From positions 45,001 through 109,000 of the forward strand of contig JBAMJV010001803.1 in NCBI GenBank assembly GCA_037951105.1: DNA of 64,000 nucleotides, in the 5' to 3' direction. The position numbers and the translations under genes were made by a program. How positions within the stretch are numbered: the first letter of the stretch is position 1; each line of letters begins with the position of its first letter. The notes below the pieces were generated by a model, which was given only the letters and a program-made list of their open reading frames with translations, was not told the origin of the DNA and made no database searches. This stretch comes from Echinarachnius parma. Taxonomy: Eukaryota; Echinodermata; Echinoidea; Clypeasteroida; Echinarachniidae. Below are positions 20,131 through 33,370 of the stretch, piece after piece.

Positions 20131-22260
20131 GTAATATTTGGGCAAGTCCATGCCATATTAGGGCAAGCAAACATTCTTGTAAGCTTGTGCAAAAGTATGT
20201 ATAATTCGTGGGGAAACGCCGCAAAACTGCAAATATGCCCATTTGCTGGTAGGAATGAAGAATAGAATTGCGGTTTGATTCCGGTGGCACGCTAAATCTG
20301 TACGAACTGCGAAATCCGTTCGCAGTCGCAAATGCGCATGCGCATAAACTCGTAAACAAGCCTGTGAAATCGTTCCCGGTCGTAAAACTCGGTTTCGCCG
20401 CGCGCTTTGCAAATAGTTTCTCATCAAGATTATGATTAATTTCCATTGCAAGCTTCATATTGGTTGTGGAAACTCAAATGTCAATATGTGTTGGGCAATG
20501 CTTTTTCTCAAACGCCCTTTAAAGAAAAGGAGTTGAAAATGCACCCTCATTATATTGCTGTAAAACAGAACATAAAATAATCTGAAATAACCTTACAATT
20601 CCTTTAATTTCGGTCCAGAAAGGCTGAAGGCAGAGCGAATTGTAATATCATCAACACATTAATTTTGAAGTCGGATAGGCGAAGCTGTACATTAGTGGTC
20701 ATGTACATTCTTGTCTAGAGAAGGCATGTCATTAGTCTACTTTATATGTCATTTGGTTGAAAACCAAGACTAAGAAATTTCCCAAATCCATTTTTTCAGA
20801 GGCTTCGTCCCCTGGACCGTCTACTGGGGCCCTATCAAAGTTCGCCCGTGCTCACCACACGAATATATGGCATGCTAACTGTATACTCGCCAAATCGCTC
20901 GTTAAAATACCCATATTAAAAGGATACAATATTGCTTTCTTATAATAGGATCACACCGATTGAGAGTTCTAAAATGCTGAAGCCTAAACGTTTCCAGGGG
21001 CTCAATCCCCTAGACCTATATCAATGACTCTACTATACAGAAGCAGCTGGTCTGATCCCATTTAAGGTTCTTCGCTAATGTGAATTGCCATGCACACTTT
21101 AAATTATAAATCGATACAAAGAACTACTATTTTATGTTATATTTGGGCAAGTCAATATCATATTCGGGCAAGCTAATATTCTGGTAAGTTTGAGCAAAAT
21201 AATGTACAATTCGTGCACAATCGACGAAAACGCGCATAACTGCTGGTAGGAATGAAGGATGCAATTGCGCCAGTTATTACCGGCACAGACAGAACCGACC
21301 CACACGGATCCGAATGGTATTTCAGTTGGATCGGCTCTGTGTGCCTTGCCCTACGACTCCGATTTTGCCCGTCGGTAGCCAGTCGGAAGCAAATCGTAGG
21401 CCAATCGGTAACGATTCTACATGATGAATGGGCACTATTATACAAAATTACACTTTATTCCGTATTATCAACATGACCACGCGATGCCTGTATTATGCTG
21501 ATATAATTGTAACGAGTCTTTTTAATCGGTTGAAATTATGATCTTTTTGAATGATTTATGAATTAATGCGAGCAGCGGAAATTAATGTATCAGATAAATA
21601 GACAGACCGCTAAATATCCAATTATCTAAGTCGAGGAGTTTGCCTCTGTTTCAATTCCATTTCATTTCCACACGATACAAAACAGACCGCCGCAGGCCGG
21701 GTAATTATGGTAATGGCTTTTATATCGTTTTCAAAGGCTTGTGAGTACAAATATGTTTTTTCATTATTTGTTTTTACACCTTTCTTTGTTAAACTATTTT
21801 TTCTATTCCATATTTTCATAATTTAGGGTAATATTCCTCTTTCTTTGGAAATTCTTGGCATCAAGCCAGCAGATCATTATGAAACCCACTGCGACTCTCT
21901 TAATACACTGTAAACTATTATGTTGTATAATTATCGTTCACACTAACATTATTGTGTGCCTGTATAGGTGGTGAGGCGGGCTAGGGGGTGCAGTCTTCTT
22001 CCTCCTTCCGATAGTTTTGAAAATTTGCTACGTTCGGGCAAAAACACATTAAATTATCATGTTTTCAGGCAAATTAATGCTACATTCGGGCAAGCCCAAG
22101 GCATATTTGGACAGTAAGCGTGTCATGTTTTAGCAAAATCCTATCATCATCAGACAAGCTCATATAATCTCGGGCAACAATCTTCGAATTCGGGCTAAAT
22201 AGTTTCTTATTTAGGGAAAAGTATGCCTTTTTCGGGCAAAAAACACAATTAAGTTTCTAT
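20131..22260. repeat. Degenerate repeats with TTCGGGCAAG motif; no gene
   Basis: The phrase TTCGGGCAAG or TTTGGGCAAG recurs at 20140-20170, 21150-21175 and 22020-22230. A block with CAAAATAATGTACAATTCGTG is shared between 20180 and 21195. This looks like an old dispersed repeat; no coding signal was found. Confidence 0.5.
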
Positions 22261-22822
22261 ATATATACAATATTGTAACAAATGTCGGGGATGACGAATG
22301 TTATAAGGGGTGAAGATGATGATGATAATGATGATGTAAATTATTTGTCTTTAAATTAATATGTCCATTCCATTCAGCATGCAATCAATCATGGTAGCGT
22401 GCCTCAAATAACCCAACGCGAGGAAATAATAATAAATGAAGATTCAAGTTCTGAAATATAATTGCTTGTGTTTATTAACAAGAATAATCCATCAATGTAT
22501 AAATAATACATAACTGTAACTGACTGCGGAGAACGCAGTAACTAATACTCAAGATTCGAGTACTTGACTGAATAGAACTAACTCGGAATATGACTCGGAA
22601 TGATCTCGGAATAATCTCTGAATAATCTCAGGAATAAACTGACTATCGCGCTGAGTATCCATTGTGCTTCTACTCGGATCGAACTTAGACCGACTCGGGG
22701 TGACTAAACTTGGAAGAACTCAACTGTAAACTGACTGAAACTGACTAGTTTCGGATCGCGCTTCGCTTTTTATATGGCAATTCTTCGAGCTAGTCGACCT
22801 CCGATACAAACTGGCAAGTCCG

Positions 22823-24980
22823 TATGGCAAGCCGTTTTAACATTTATTCCTATTTCTTGATATCAAGAATTGAATTCTTGATATCAAGAAATGAATTCTT
22901 GATATCAAGAAATCGAATTATTGATATCAAGAATTGAATTCTTGATATCAAGAATTACCATTGCTTTACAACAGAAAATAATTTCTTGATATCAAGAATT
23001 CATTTCTTGATATCAAGACTTCATTTCTCGATTCTTGATATCAAGAATTCATTTATTGATATCAAGAAATCGAATTCTTGATATCAAGAAATCAATTCTT
23101 GATATCAAGAAATAATTTTCTGTTGTTAACCAATGGTAATTCTTGATATCAAGAAATAATTTTCTGTTGTTAACCAATGGTAATTCTTGATATCAAGAAT
23201 TCTTGATATCAAGAATTCAATTCTTAATATCAAGAATTCGATTTCTTGATATCAAGAATTCGATTTCTTGATATCAAGAATTCATTTCTTGATATCAAGA
23301 ATTCGAATTCTTGATATCAAGAAATGAATTCTTGATATCAAGAATTCGATTTCTTGATATCGAGAATTAAATTCTTGATATCAAGAATTGTTATAGTGAT
23401 TGATTTCGAGCGCGAAAGTATTGCAATAATTCATTTGGATATCGAGCTCTAAAGTTGTGCAGAAATACATTTTGATTTCGAACGCAAAAGATGAGCAGGA
23501 ATACATTTTGATTTCGAACGCAAAAGTTGTGCAGATATTCATTCTGATTTCGAACGCAAAAGTATTGCACGAATTCATCCTGAGCGGTGTGGTGTCTAGT
23601 CCAGATTCAGGACGTGCTTTGTGAATACACACCATAGATCTGTATAGGAAAGAGCTCTATGACACACACACACACATGTACACACCACGCTATACGACTC
23701 AACGCGCGCTAGAGCCAAAGTCAACAAAACCGCTGAGTATCTGAGCCCATATATCGGCCACGTGCGTTTTTATCATTTCGTGATATGTTGCCAATAAACG
23801 TTGCGTAAACCTGTTGTAAAGATTGTCCCTTGTGCAATAAATATGTCCACGTGTTTTTTGAATGATCAATTGTAAAATATACTTGTATTTTAGTTGAAAT
23901 AGTAACGTCAGATGTGATATTTTTAAACCAAATTAACTTCTAAAAAGACTTACAAAATACGCATTGTAAATGCACAATTTGGCAACATATCACAAATTCA
24001 TTAGTTCCGCATGAATTCTTAATATGTTGCCAATTTATCATTTTTACAATGCGTGTTTTGTAAGTCAATTTAGATGTCTTTTTGCTGAAAATGATCAGAT
24101 CGGACAGAATTATTTTAACTGACGTGATCAAAAATATTTTGAAATAAATTGCGCAGTAAAAACGTGAATATATTATTACACACGGGGTAATCTTTGCTAC
24201 TGTTTGCGCATTGTCTATTGGCAACATATCACGAAATGATTTCTTGATATGTTGCCGTTTTACGTTTTTGAAAGACGCGTGTTTTATAACAAGTAATTAA
24301 ACTGGAAAATCACATCCAACATTTTCAATGTAACATTAATCAATGGTCTAAAAAACATATGTTTAAACAGTATGAAATGAACATTTTCTACAAGGAATAT
24401 CACAGAGACAGTAATGCACTGCAAACTGGCAACATGAAATCTTGCATTAGTTGAATTCTCGCGATACATTGACGTTCGACACCGCACCGCTCAGGCAGGA
24501 TTAATTCGTGCACAACTTTTGCGTTCGAAATCGAATCACAATGAATTTAGCACAACTTTTGACTACGAAATCAGAATGAATTTCTGCATTACTTTTGCGT
24601 TTGAAATCAACTGGGAATTGTTGCATTACATTTGCGCTCGATATCCAAATAATTCTTGCAATAGTCATGCGCTCAAAATACAAAGATATCATGAATAGAA
24701 TTCTTGATATCAATAATTCTATTTTTTTATATCAAGAATTGAATTCTTGATATCAAGAACTGAGTTCTTGATATCAAGAATTGAATTTTTGATATCAAGA
24801 ACTGAATTTTTGATATCAAAAACTGAATTCTTGATATCAAAAATTGAATTCTTGATATCAAGAAATGATTTCCTGTTGTTAACCAATGGCAATTCTTGAT
24901 ATCAAGAATTGAATTCTTGATATCAAAATAGAATTCTTAATATCAAGAAATAGGAATAAATGTTAAAACGGCTTGCCATA
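22823..24980. mobile_element. 2158-bp inverted-repeat element made of GATATC palindromes
   Basis: Ends TATGGCAAGCCGTTTTAAC and its complement are flanked by AGTCCG (22817-22822, 24981-24986). The left arm holds about twenty copies of the 16-bp palindrome TTCTTGATATCAAGAA (22850-23395), and the right arm about ten (24690-24955). Inside these arms come repeats of an AACGCAAAAGTTGTGCA type in opposite orientation (23400-23600 and 24500-24690), then a central AT-rich part with TGATATGTTGCC in both orientations. No transposase is recognised. Confidence 0.85.
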
Positions 24981-25296
24981 AGTCCGACCCAGAGCCGAAG
25001 GACGGAGTTGTGCACCTCGACTGCATGAGGGCAAACTCGGCCTTTCGCGCATGGGCAGTCGGAATGACGGCACGCGACTCTCTGACCTCAATCGTGTTGC
25101 TAGGGAACTCGCTCTCGTCGAGAGAGGAAAGAGTGACCTCGCTATTACGCAACGCAGGGCTCTTACTTTCCGAGGTCTCTGGAAGACGGAGAGCAAATCT
25201 CACGCTGAGCCGAAATACAAGAACTAAAATAGCGCAAGGACAAGCGAGCGAGGCCGCAAGGAATGGGAACAAACTTGTATAACAAAGACGGACAGC

Positions 25297-26412
25297 CAGG
25301 GGCGTCGATCCGTTTTTGCGATTGGGGGGAGGGGGGGGGGGGGGGGGAGAAATTTGAGCCCCACATTGGCATGCCCAGAAGTTTTATTATGCGCTCATTG
25401 AAAGTGTATTGATGGCTCGAAGACCTGACTTTGGGGGGCACCCACATTTGGGGACAATAATGGGGGTCCAGATGGCGGAGCCCCCAGAAGCTTTTAGATT
25501 ACAGACATTTGCAACTCATATCATGGGTGTTAAAATTATATAAAATAGTGAACCTACTCGTAACGTATTTTTGAAGGGCATAGCGAGGAAAAGATTGAGC
25601 CTTGCATGAGATGGATCCACGTGATCCTGTAGGTTACTATAGAGCCATCTATATAGTCTAGGGCATTGAGCTCCCATGCAACTAAGCAATAGCGTCAACA
25701 ACTTCTCAAAAGTGGAGGGGATACATTGCGAGGAAGCGACCGAGCGGGGGAGTGTGTGGGAGGGGGTGTCCCCCTCCCACAGTAGGGATCTTTTGTATTT
25801 TTGGGCGTGAAATTGTGCGATTTGGTGCACACCTGAGACAGAAATTTCACGTAATAAATTATGAAGTATATAAGTATGGAACTAAACATACATAATGACA
25901 AAGGGAGGGGGACAATCTCCTCTACTTTCAAATGTGGGGGGGGGGGGGGGACATGATATTCCAATTTGATTTGCGTTCAGCGCATATGGATCGAATTGAC
26001 TGAAAGATATATTATTTCAGATTATTTTATTTTCTGGGATGGTGTGCTATAGACGAGGGTTTAATAAACTTCGTTTGAGGTGTGCGTTTGAGAAATTACA
26101 CTGCCCAACACATTTATAAAGGTGAGTTCTCGCAACCGAAATGAAACTTGAAAAATGAGAAACTGTATGCGCGCGAAGCGCGCGGCAAGAAAACAAAAAA
26201 ACACAGCTATTTTGAAGATTTATTATGGATAAATGTGTCTTTTCCCTCTTTGGCATTATATCACTCGATTTTGTTCTTCCCCATTTGTGGATTTATTGGG
26301 GGGGGGGGGGGGGCGAAATGATATGTTCGCCCCCCCAATATTTTCATTGGGGGGGGGGGGGGGGCGACCGCCCCCCTGCCCACCCCCCCCTCCCCCAGGA
26401 TCGACGCCCCTG
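25297..26412. mobile_element. hAT-like element with CAGGGGCGTCGATCC ends
   Basis: The terminal sequence CAGGGGCGTCGATCC and its complement GGATCGACGCCCCTG bound 1.1 kb with several G runs. The flanks CGGACAGC and CGCGCAGC agree at six of eight bases, possibly a decayed target duplication. No coding domain is recognised. Confidence 0.7.
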
Positions 26413-27269
26413 CGCGCAGCAAGGTCAACAAACAAAGTAATAAAACAGCCACGGACTCGAGTTAGCGAGTCAGCATTTTACATGAACATAATGAATACCT
26501 ATTCTATACGACACTAACATAACATTTACATAATAATATCTGAGTGTAGTTTTGCGTGATTGAAACAACTACAAAGTAAGAAGACTGCAAAATACACATA
26601 CTTTATGTATAAGGATTCATCTATAAAGAAACATCTACTCAGCAATTGTAAACATAGAGAGAATACACAATAGCATGCAACATATATATAACAAGGGAGC
26701 TTCAATTTCCGTTACAAGTACCCATATCCAAAATATACAGCACTAACTCATCTAGGGACCAGTAGCCTAACACAAGAGCAACACGTGGTCGTCTGTTTTA
26801 TCAATCACATCAAACTATTAAAGTATACTGAGACTACGCTCATGAATATTCAGTAATAGAGAACGCTAGGAAGGACAGTGTGAAATTGCTGACGAAGTCA
26901 GAAATGGAGAGAGAGAGCCAGTAAGAAGTAGCCAAGGACGGAGGAAAGAAGAGGAAAGTCCAAAGAGAGAGTGATATGAAGAGCGAGACTTGACCCTGAG
27001 CAGAGCGTCTCATCAGTGAAGAGGGAGGGGACGCGGTTACCCTGGGTAGACCAGAGCACAAGAGGGTGGGGAAAAGTGACCCTGAATTGGTCAGTGCATG
27101 GCCATACTATATGAATTTGTAGCTACACGTAATGGTTATCTTAAGTACAAAATAGCCCAGTTATCACTGTTGCAAATCGCAACACAATAAATATACAAAC
27201 TTTTCAAAAAAATTAATATTGGGTACTCCGGCAAGCACATGATTATCGGTCGAGCAGATTGTCATAACA

Positions 27270-27790
27270 CAGAATGACCATTTGGTCTACTACCATTTGG
27301 TCCACTACCCAGTTGGTCTACTGCTATTTGGTTCAAAATCAATACGTCTACTATTAATTTGGTCTACAAGTCGTTTGGTCTACATTTTATTTGGTCTACA
27401 CTCTAATTGGTCTACAACCCATTTGGTCTGCAACTATTTTGGTCTAACATCATTAGTCCATCATGCAAATGGTCTACAATATACTTGGTCTACTATTCAT
27501 TTGGTCTGCTAGTTATTTGGTCTACTATGAATTTGGTCTACATTCCATTTAGTCCGACCAATGATTTCGTCTACAAATCATTTGGTCTACAATCCATTTT
27601 GTCCACAAATCATTTCGTCTACCAGACATGTGGTCTACGATCCATTTGGTCTACCAGTCATTTAGGCTACTACCTATAATACGTCTACAAACTATTTGGT
27701 CTACTAGCTATAAGTCTACAACAACACCCACTTCGTCTACAGCCATTTAGTCTACATACTGCATAAATTTGGTCTATCGATCATTTGATA
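27270..27790. repeat. Degenerate minisatellite of about 15 bp (CATTTGGTCTAC type)
   Basis: More than 30 imperfect units of the form nnATTTGGTCTACnA. Variants include TAGTCC and GTCTACAA. The open frames through it are repeat artefacts. Confidence 0.88.
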
Positions 27791-27861
27791 TACTTAATCA
27801 TTCGGATTACTAGAAATATACATTTTTTGGTCAAATTCCTTAATATTCTTTACACATATAC

Positions 27862-29118
27862 CCGGGGGGCAAACCACCATTTTTTTAGGATTTCAGCTTT
27901 TGCCTGTTGTAAAAGGTTGGCCATCAGAAATGGCTTCTAGGACCTTCTAGGATCACAACCTAGGTGGACAACCTCGCGAACTAGCTGCTGGAAGTCCACA
28001 GAATGAGTTTCAAGAAAACCACACCTATATGCACTTAATAGTGTGTTTCAGCCTTAGGGGTCATGAACACCCAGTCGCACATCTTGCAAAATTACACCAC
28101 AATGCACGCCTGATTCCAACTTGTTTTTTTTCTTGGAGGGTCTTCCTCAGAGTCCTGCGCATCGTTTGATACCAAATTTGAGCATATTGCAGCTTTGGTT
28201 AATACTGTGTCATACGTCGTTACAAAGTGGTGCGTCACACACGGACGTGAAATTTCGTATACAGCGCTTATGTATAAAATACAAATAAATGCTTAAGAGT
28301 TAAAAATAGGATTTTTTAATCTTTAAAAACCTAATTCGCTTTTGAAATACCTATGAAGATCATTATACAGCGACACCAGCTATGTTAATTGATAAATCAA
28401 TACAAAACATAAGCAATAAAAACAAACAAATACATAAGAATATGAGTTCTCAATGTATTAATTTGTTTAGATGTGTTATATTTGCGATGAAAATTATACA
28501 AAATTCATATAAAACATAACCTTTCATTCACAAATTTGAATCAGATACGGGGGAGGTGTGTGTTTGTATTGGGGGGGGGGGGGGGGGGGGGTTGAAGGGG
28601 GTTAACAAGACCAACCATAGCTCATCAATGGGCTCCAAAAATAACTATAATCGAGGACTACTCACCCAGTATGGACGAAGTGTAACTGAAGGCTTACATG
28701 ACAAGTTCCAAGCATAGTATCTTACTAGTTTTTAAAAGAGGTAGCCTACATTATGAAGCTTGAAAGGGGGTATTATTGTCTCCAGAAGCAACCAAGTACG
28801 CAATATGCTCAAATTTGGTATCAAACGATGCGCAGGACTCTAGGAAAGACCTCAATGAAAAGACGTGCTGGAATCAGCAGGCATTGTGGTGTAATTATGC
28901 AAGATGTGTGACTGGGTATGCATGACCCCTAAGGCGGCTGAAACACACTTTTTAGCTGTATAAGGGGTGAATATCTTTAAAACCCATCATGTGGACTTCC
29001 AGCAGCTAGTTTGCGAGGTTGTCCACCTAGGTTGTGATCCTAGGAGGTCCTAGAAGCCATTTCTAGTGATCAACCTTTTACAACAGGCAAAAGCTGAAAA
29101 AAACCTTTTGCCCCCTGA
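27862..29118. mobile_element. 1.26-kb element with long inverted arms
   Basis: The left arm starts CCCGGGGGGCAAACC and the right arm ends TTTTGCCCCCTGAG. The arms (about 27862-28330 and 28740-29118) are near-complementary over several hundred bases, including a CCACCTAGGTTGTGATCC stretch. TA flanks both ends. Confidence 0.75.
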
Positions 29119-29149
29119 GTACTTTACCAAAACTCAAATATCCCTTTAA

Positions 29150-29440
29150 CAATAAAATCATGGGACAGGTTTCGGTTTAAAATTTCCCTTTCGTTCAAAA
29201 GATATTTACAATTGAAGTGTTCAGATGTTAAATTATCCACTGGACCACGAAAACCGTGTACAAAGTGAGTGCAATGAGTTGGGTGAATATCACATTTTTG
29301 CTCATTACTCGGCCATATAACGTCCATTTAACTTGAAATTTTCACACAACACCCAGTGGACATATCATATAACAATAATATACATTGTATCAATCACTAA
29401 TCACTTTTTGCACATGTCAACAAAGTTACTAGATCCCTTT
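29150..29440. mobile_element. MITE family 2 copy (TTAAAGGGATCTAGTAAC end)
   Basis: The right end reads GTTACTAGATCCCTTTAA. Related copies or parts lie at 1455-1700, 39044-39420, 40736-41025, 56213-56596, 56597-56880 and 63816-64000. Confidence 0.65.
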
Positions 29441-30346
29441 AACATGTATCATGTACAATAACTATACAGTCGACTCCTCTGTGAATTATATGCGTCTCAC
29501 TTTCAATCACGAATCACGTGTATAGCTAATTGGTTATGTATGCCAGTTGCTTTGTATGGAAAGGGTCAATTGGGAATTGGCATAAACATGATAAACTCCC
29601 TCGTGTAGCTGCTAAAGATTAGGGCATCTAATAATGAATTCGTTCTGCAACTCCAGATCAAAAGGGCATATGCCTTTCCTTCTAACCAACACGAATATTC
29701 AATTCACAACTAACAAGAAGTTAAACACGATTTGCATTTTAACAAAATAATTTAATTGATTTTTCCATCAGGGCGTAGATTCAAATGTGATATTGTGTTC
29801 TTTTCTAACCATAATTTTTTAATTTGCTTTGTGTCTCGTTTTCAACAAAGCAAGTTGGGCATGGATGCAATTCTTGAATAATTTACACGCCACTTACTTG
29901 GTATAATCTGCATTATTATCTCGGTAATGAAATGCTAAAACATGTCGTCAATCATATTCCTAAAGTCGAAAGTAATTTCGTTAATGGAAATCTGTTGCAG
30001 CTCAATCGAAAACTAGGTGTATTTGCATTTAATTTTCGAAAGAGATGAAATTACACGTTCGAATCGTTTCTCTAAAACGTTAAAAACACGTTACACGTAC
30101 AAGGTCTCCAAATAGGTCCCCAGTAATTTATTTTTACTGATTGAATTGATTGTGGTGGTTGAAACGATTCTACATGTAGAGAAAATTAATAAATTGTTTT
30201 AGAGTGATATATTGGTGAATTGTATGGTTGAAATGATTGATTGAAATGATTCTACCTGTAGAGAAAATGAATAATTTGTTCTAGAGAGATACATCGGTGA
30301 CTTTTATGGTTGATATGATTCTACCTGTAGAGAAAATGAATAAATT
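29441..30346. other. AT-rich spacer with a short tandem repeat
   Basis: No gene was seen. From 30140 to 30345 a unit around GATTCTACCTGTAGAGAAAATGAATAA recurs three times. Confidence 0.55.
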
Positions 30347-30348
30347 AC

Positions 30349-33300
30349 CCAGTGGGCAAACCACAATTTTGTTAGGATTTCAGCTTTTGCCTGTTGTAAA
30401 AGGTTGGCCAACAGAAATGACTTCTAGACCTTCTAGGATCACAACCTAGGTGGACAACCTCGCGAACTAGCTACTGGAAGTCCGGATGAGTTTCAAGAAA
30501 ACCACACCTAATGCACTAAATAGTGTGTTTTAGCCTTAGGGTCATGAATACCCAGTCACACATCTTGCACAATTACACCACAATGCATGGTGATACAAGC
30601 TTGTTTTTTTTCATGGAGGTCTTCCCTAGAGTCTTGCGCATCGTTTGATACCAAATGTCACACTTCATTACAACGTGATGCGTCACACATGGTCGTGAAA
30701 TTTCGAATACAGCGCTTATGTATGAAATGCAAATAACTCCCTACGAGTTAATATTAGGCTATATTTTGATCTTTAAAAACTTAATTCGATTTGAAAAACA
30801 TATTAAGAGCATTATACAAGGACACCAACTATGTAAATTGATAAATCAATACAAAACAAAAGCAATACAAACAAACAAATACATAAGAATATGAGTTGTC
30901 AATGTATTAACCTTGTTTAGATTGCGATAAAATGATACAAAATCCATCCGAAACATCATAACTTGTCATTATTTGAATCAGATGCGGAGGAGGTGTGTGT
31001 GTGTGTGTATTTTTTTTTGGGGGGGGGGGGGGGTGGTTGGAGGGGGTCACAAGACCATCAGTGGACTCCAAAAAAAAAATATAATCGAGGACTACTCACC
31101 CAGTATGGACGAAGTGTAACTGAAGGCGTACATGACAAGTACATAATATGAAGCTTGGAAGGGGGTACTGTTATTAAGGATTGGCCCCATAAAGTGGATT
31201 ATAGGACCTTCTAGGAACACAATCAGTGTGCAAAACCTTGCTGGAAGTCCACGTCAAGCGTATACTGAAAAAACCCGTCTACACCAAATCACTCATCTCT
31301 GCCGAGTTGAAATATATGCTGCACCTTCATTCATCAGTTTATCCAGCACACATCATATATGTCGTGTCATCGGGGATAAAGAGCTGTAGTCGAGGTCATG
31401 GCAGTACTGGAAACCAAACCGTATACAGCAACAGCACATTCCTTCAATTCCAAAGCATGGAACCGCCTTCTTCATGTATAGGAACAGTTATTCTGGCACC
31501 CTTTAACACATCAACATGATATTGCCTTGCCCAGGTTTTCTGTGTAGTTGACACTAGAACTGCTTTTCTATCATTGAGGGACTATCCAAATTCTGTACAT
31601 GATGGAAAGTTTGGCTTGGGAATGTGCGCATTTTTATCAATGATGGCATAAGAAGCTCGTTTGAGACAAAGGAGAAAAGCGTCCTCTTTACGAGGCAGTA
31701 TCTTCAAGAGAGTTGACTCGTTGTTCAAGAACTTTTAAGCTCTCAGTTTTCCCAGATCGGAATCCTTAAACTGGTCTGATTTGGTGCTGTAAACATCCAT
31801 TGTGAGTTCTCGTGTCCGAGTGATAGTGACATATGGCGCACATTGCATCAACAACCACTGTTATTTTACAGTTCGGTTGTCATTGTCATTGACTACAACC
31901 TCTTTATCCCTGATGACACGATTCTGACCAGATGTATGGTGTGGGCTGGATGAATGGAGATGCAGCATAGAGGGAGCATTATACACTTAAACTCTGTTTG
32001 TAGAGATGAGATGGCTGCATTTAGTGGGTTTTTTGTAGATGCTTTTCAAGTTCCACTTCATGTGGACTTCCAGCAGCTAGACCAACTAGGTTGTGTTTCT
32101 AGTATAAGGTCATACATTATGAGTCATGTATGTGGGCCAACCTTTAACATGAGCCAACTATGTTCATGTGTGTTATACCTCCTTTGCAAGCTTCACGATG
32201 TATCTCCTTATAGACCTAGAATGAGACTCGCCCTCACACGTGTCATGTAAGCCTACAAACACACTTCGTCAAACTGGGTGGATAGACCTCGATTATAATT
32301 ATTGTTGGAGTCCATTGATGAAAGGCTGGTCTTTTGAACACCCCTTTGAAATGTTTGAGGGCTGGTGCTTTGAGGGCTGGTAAGACGCATCATGTGACAG
32401 GGGAGGGATCAGCGTTGCCAATTACATTTGAACAGGGGTGCGATCGCCCAATTGTATGTATACTCAAGCCATGGAGCTGTATTTAGGACATCTATGTAGC
32501 TCTTGTGGCTCAAGCCTCACTAATTTGTCATGTCTTGAAGATTTGTTAAAAAAATATTATTTATATTTTGTTTTGAAAAGGAAATGTATACTTATATAAT
32601 TATTAATAATATAAATGCATCAAAATATAAAGAAAGAAACGTAGGTGGCGACAATAGTCAATATTGACTTATTGCCAAAAAGAACTAAATTACAACAACA
32701 ACAACAACAACAACCCTTCCCTCCTCCCGTGTATCTCATTCAAGGATAAGCTTAATATGTGATTTTGTGGATATATTTTTGTATCATTTGATATAGTAAT
32801 TTAACCACATCTAAACAAATTATAGCATTAACAACTCATATTCTTATGTATTACATTGTTTTGTATGCTTATGTTTTTTATTTTTAATAATTTACATACT
32901 TAGTTTCATTTTATAATGCGAATTACGTTTTTAAAGATCGAAATAAAGCCTATTTTTCTATTTTTTCAAGAATTTAGTTGCCTTTTATACATATGCGCTG
33001 TATACGAATTCACGTCCGTATATGACGTATCACGTTGTAACGACGTGTGACACAGTAACCAAAGAAGCAATATGCTCTTATTTGGTATCAAACGATGCAC
33101 ATGACTCTAGAAAAAAAACAAGCTGGAATCAGCAGTACATTGTGGTGTAATTGTGCAAGATGTGTGACTGGGTATTCATGACCCCTAAGGCTAAAACACA
33201 CTATTTAGTGCATTAGGTGTGGTTTTCTTGAAACTCATCCTGTGGACTTCCAGTAGCTAGTCCGCGAGGTTGTCCACCTAGGTTGTGATCCTAGAGGGTC

Positions 33301-33370
33301 CTAGAAGCCATTTCTGGTGACCAACCTTTTACAACAGGCAAAAGCTGGTAAACCCCTTTTGCCCCCTGGG
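30349..33370. mobile_element. 3.0-kb relative with the same arms and an internal core
   Basis: Ends CCCAGTGGGCAAACC and TTTTGCCCCCTGGG, flanked by TA, share the arms of the 1.26-kb element. The extra core (about 31160-32330) contains broken minus-strand coding sequence, so this may be a decayed longer or autonomous relative. Confidence 0.7.
31600..31800 (-). pseudogene. Broken coding remnant in the core of the long-arm element
   Basis: The minus strand reads KSDQFKDSDLGKLRA, a stop, then KFLNNESTLLKILPRKEDAF and RASYAIIDKNAHIPKPNFP before another stop. The spacing and composition look like former protein coding. I do not recognise the family with confidence. Confidence 0.4.

Larger units (their letters stand above)
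22274..27183 (-). mobile_element. Probable solo LTR on the minus strand, interrupted by two nested elements
   Basis: Reading the minus strand, a sequence that begins TGTTGCGATTTGC (27183) and ends ACATTTGTTACA (22274) contains a TATATAAAAAG-like box near 22770. It also has a TTCAGAACTTGAATCTTCA region shared with the LTR at 33812-34872. TATTG occurs on both sides, one base off at the lower end. It is broken by elements at 22823-24980 and 25297-26412. No primer site or gag follows, so a solo LTR is the best reading. The upper boundary is less certain. Confidence 0.55.

Noticed and set aside
22850..23395. Regular short repeats resembling a CRISPR array
   Set aside because: Spacing is irregular, there are no unique spacers of constant length, the repeats lie within transposon arms, and the genome is eukaryotic.
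23381..23635. Frame with repeated NTFAFEIKM-like units
   Set aside because: It is a translation of a 42-bp non-coding tandem repeat within the GATATC element.
24943..25272. Minus-strand open frame of 109 codons
   Set aside because: It spans the end of the GATATC element and the U3-like part of an LTR, with no domain; a chance frame is more likely.
31226..31519. Plus-strand open frame of 97 codons inside the long-arm element
   Set aside because: The opposite strand shows more protein-like text; this frame has no recognisable motif.
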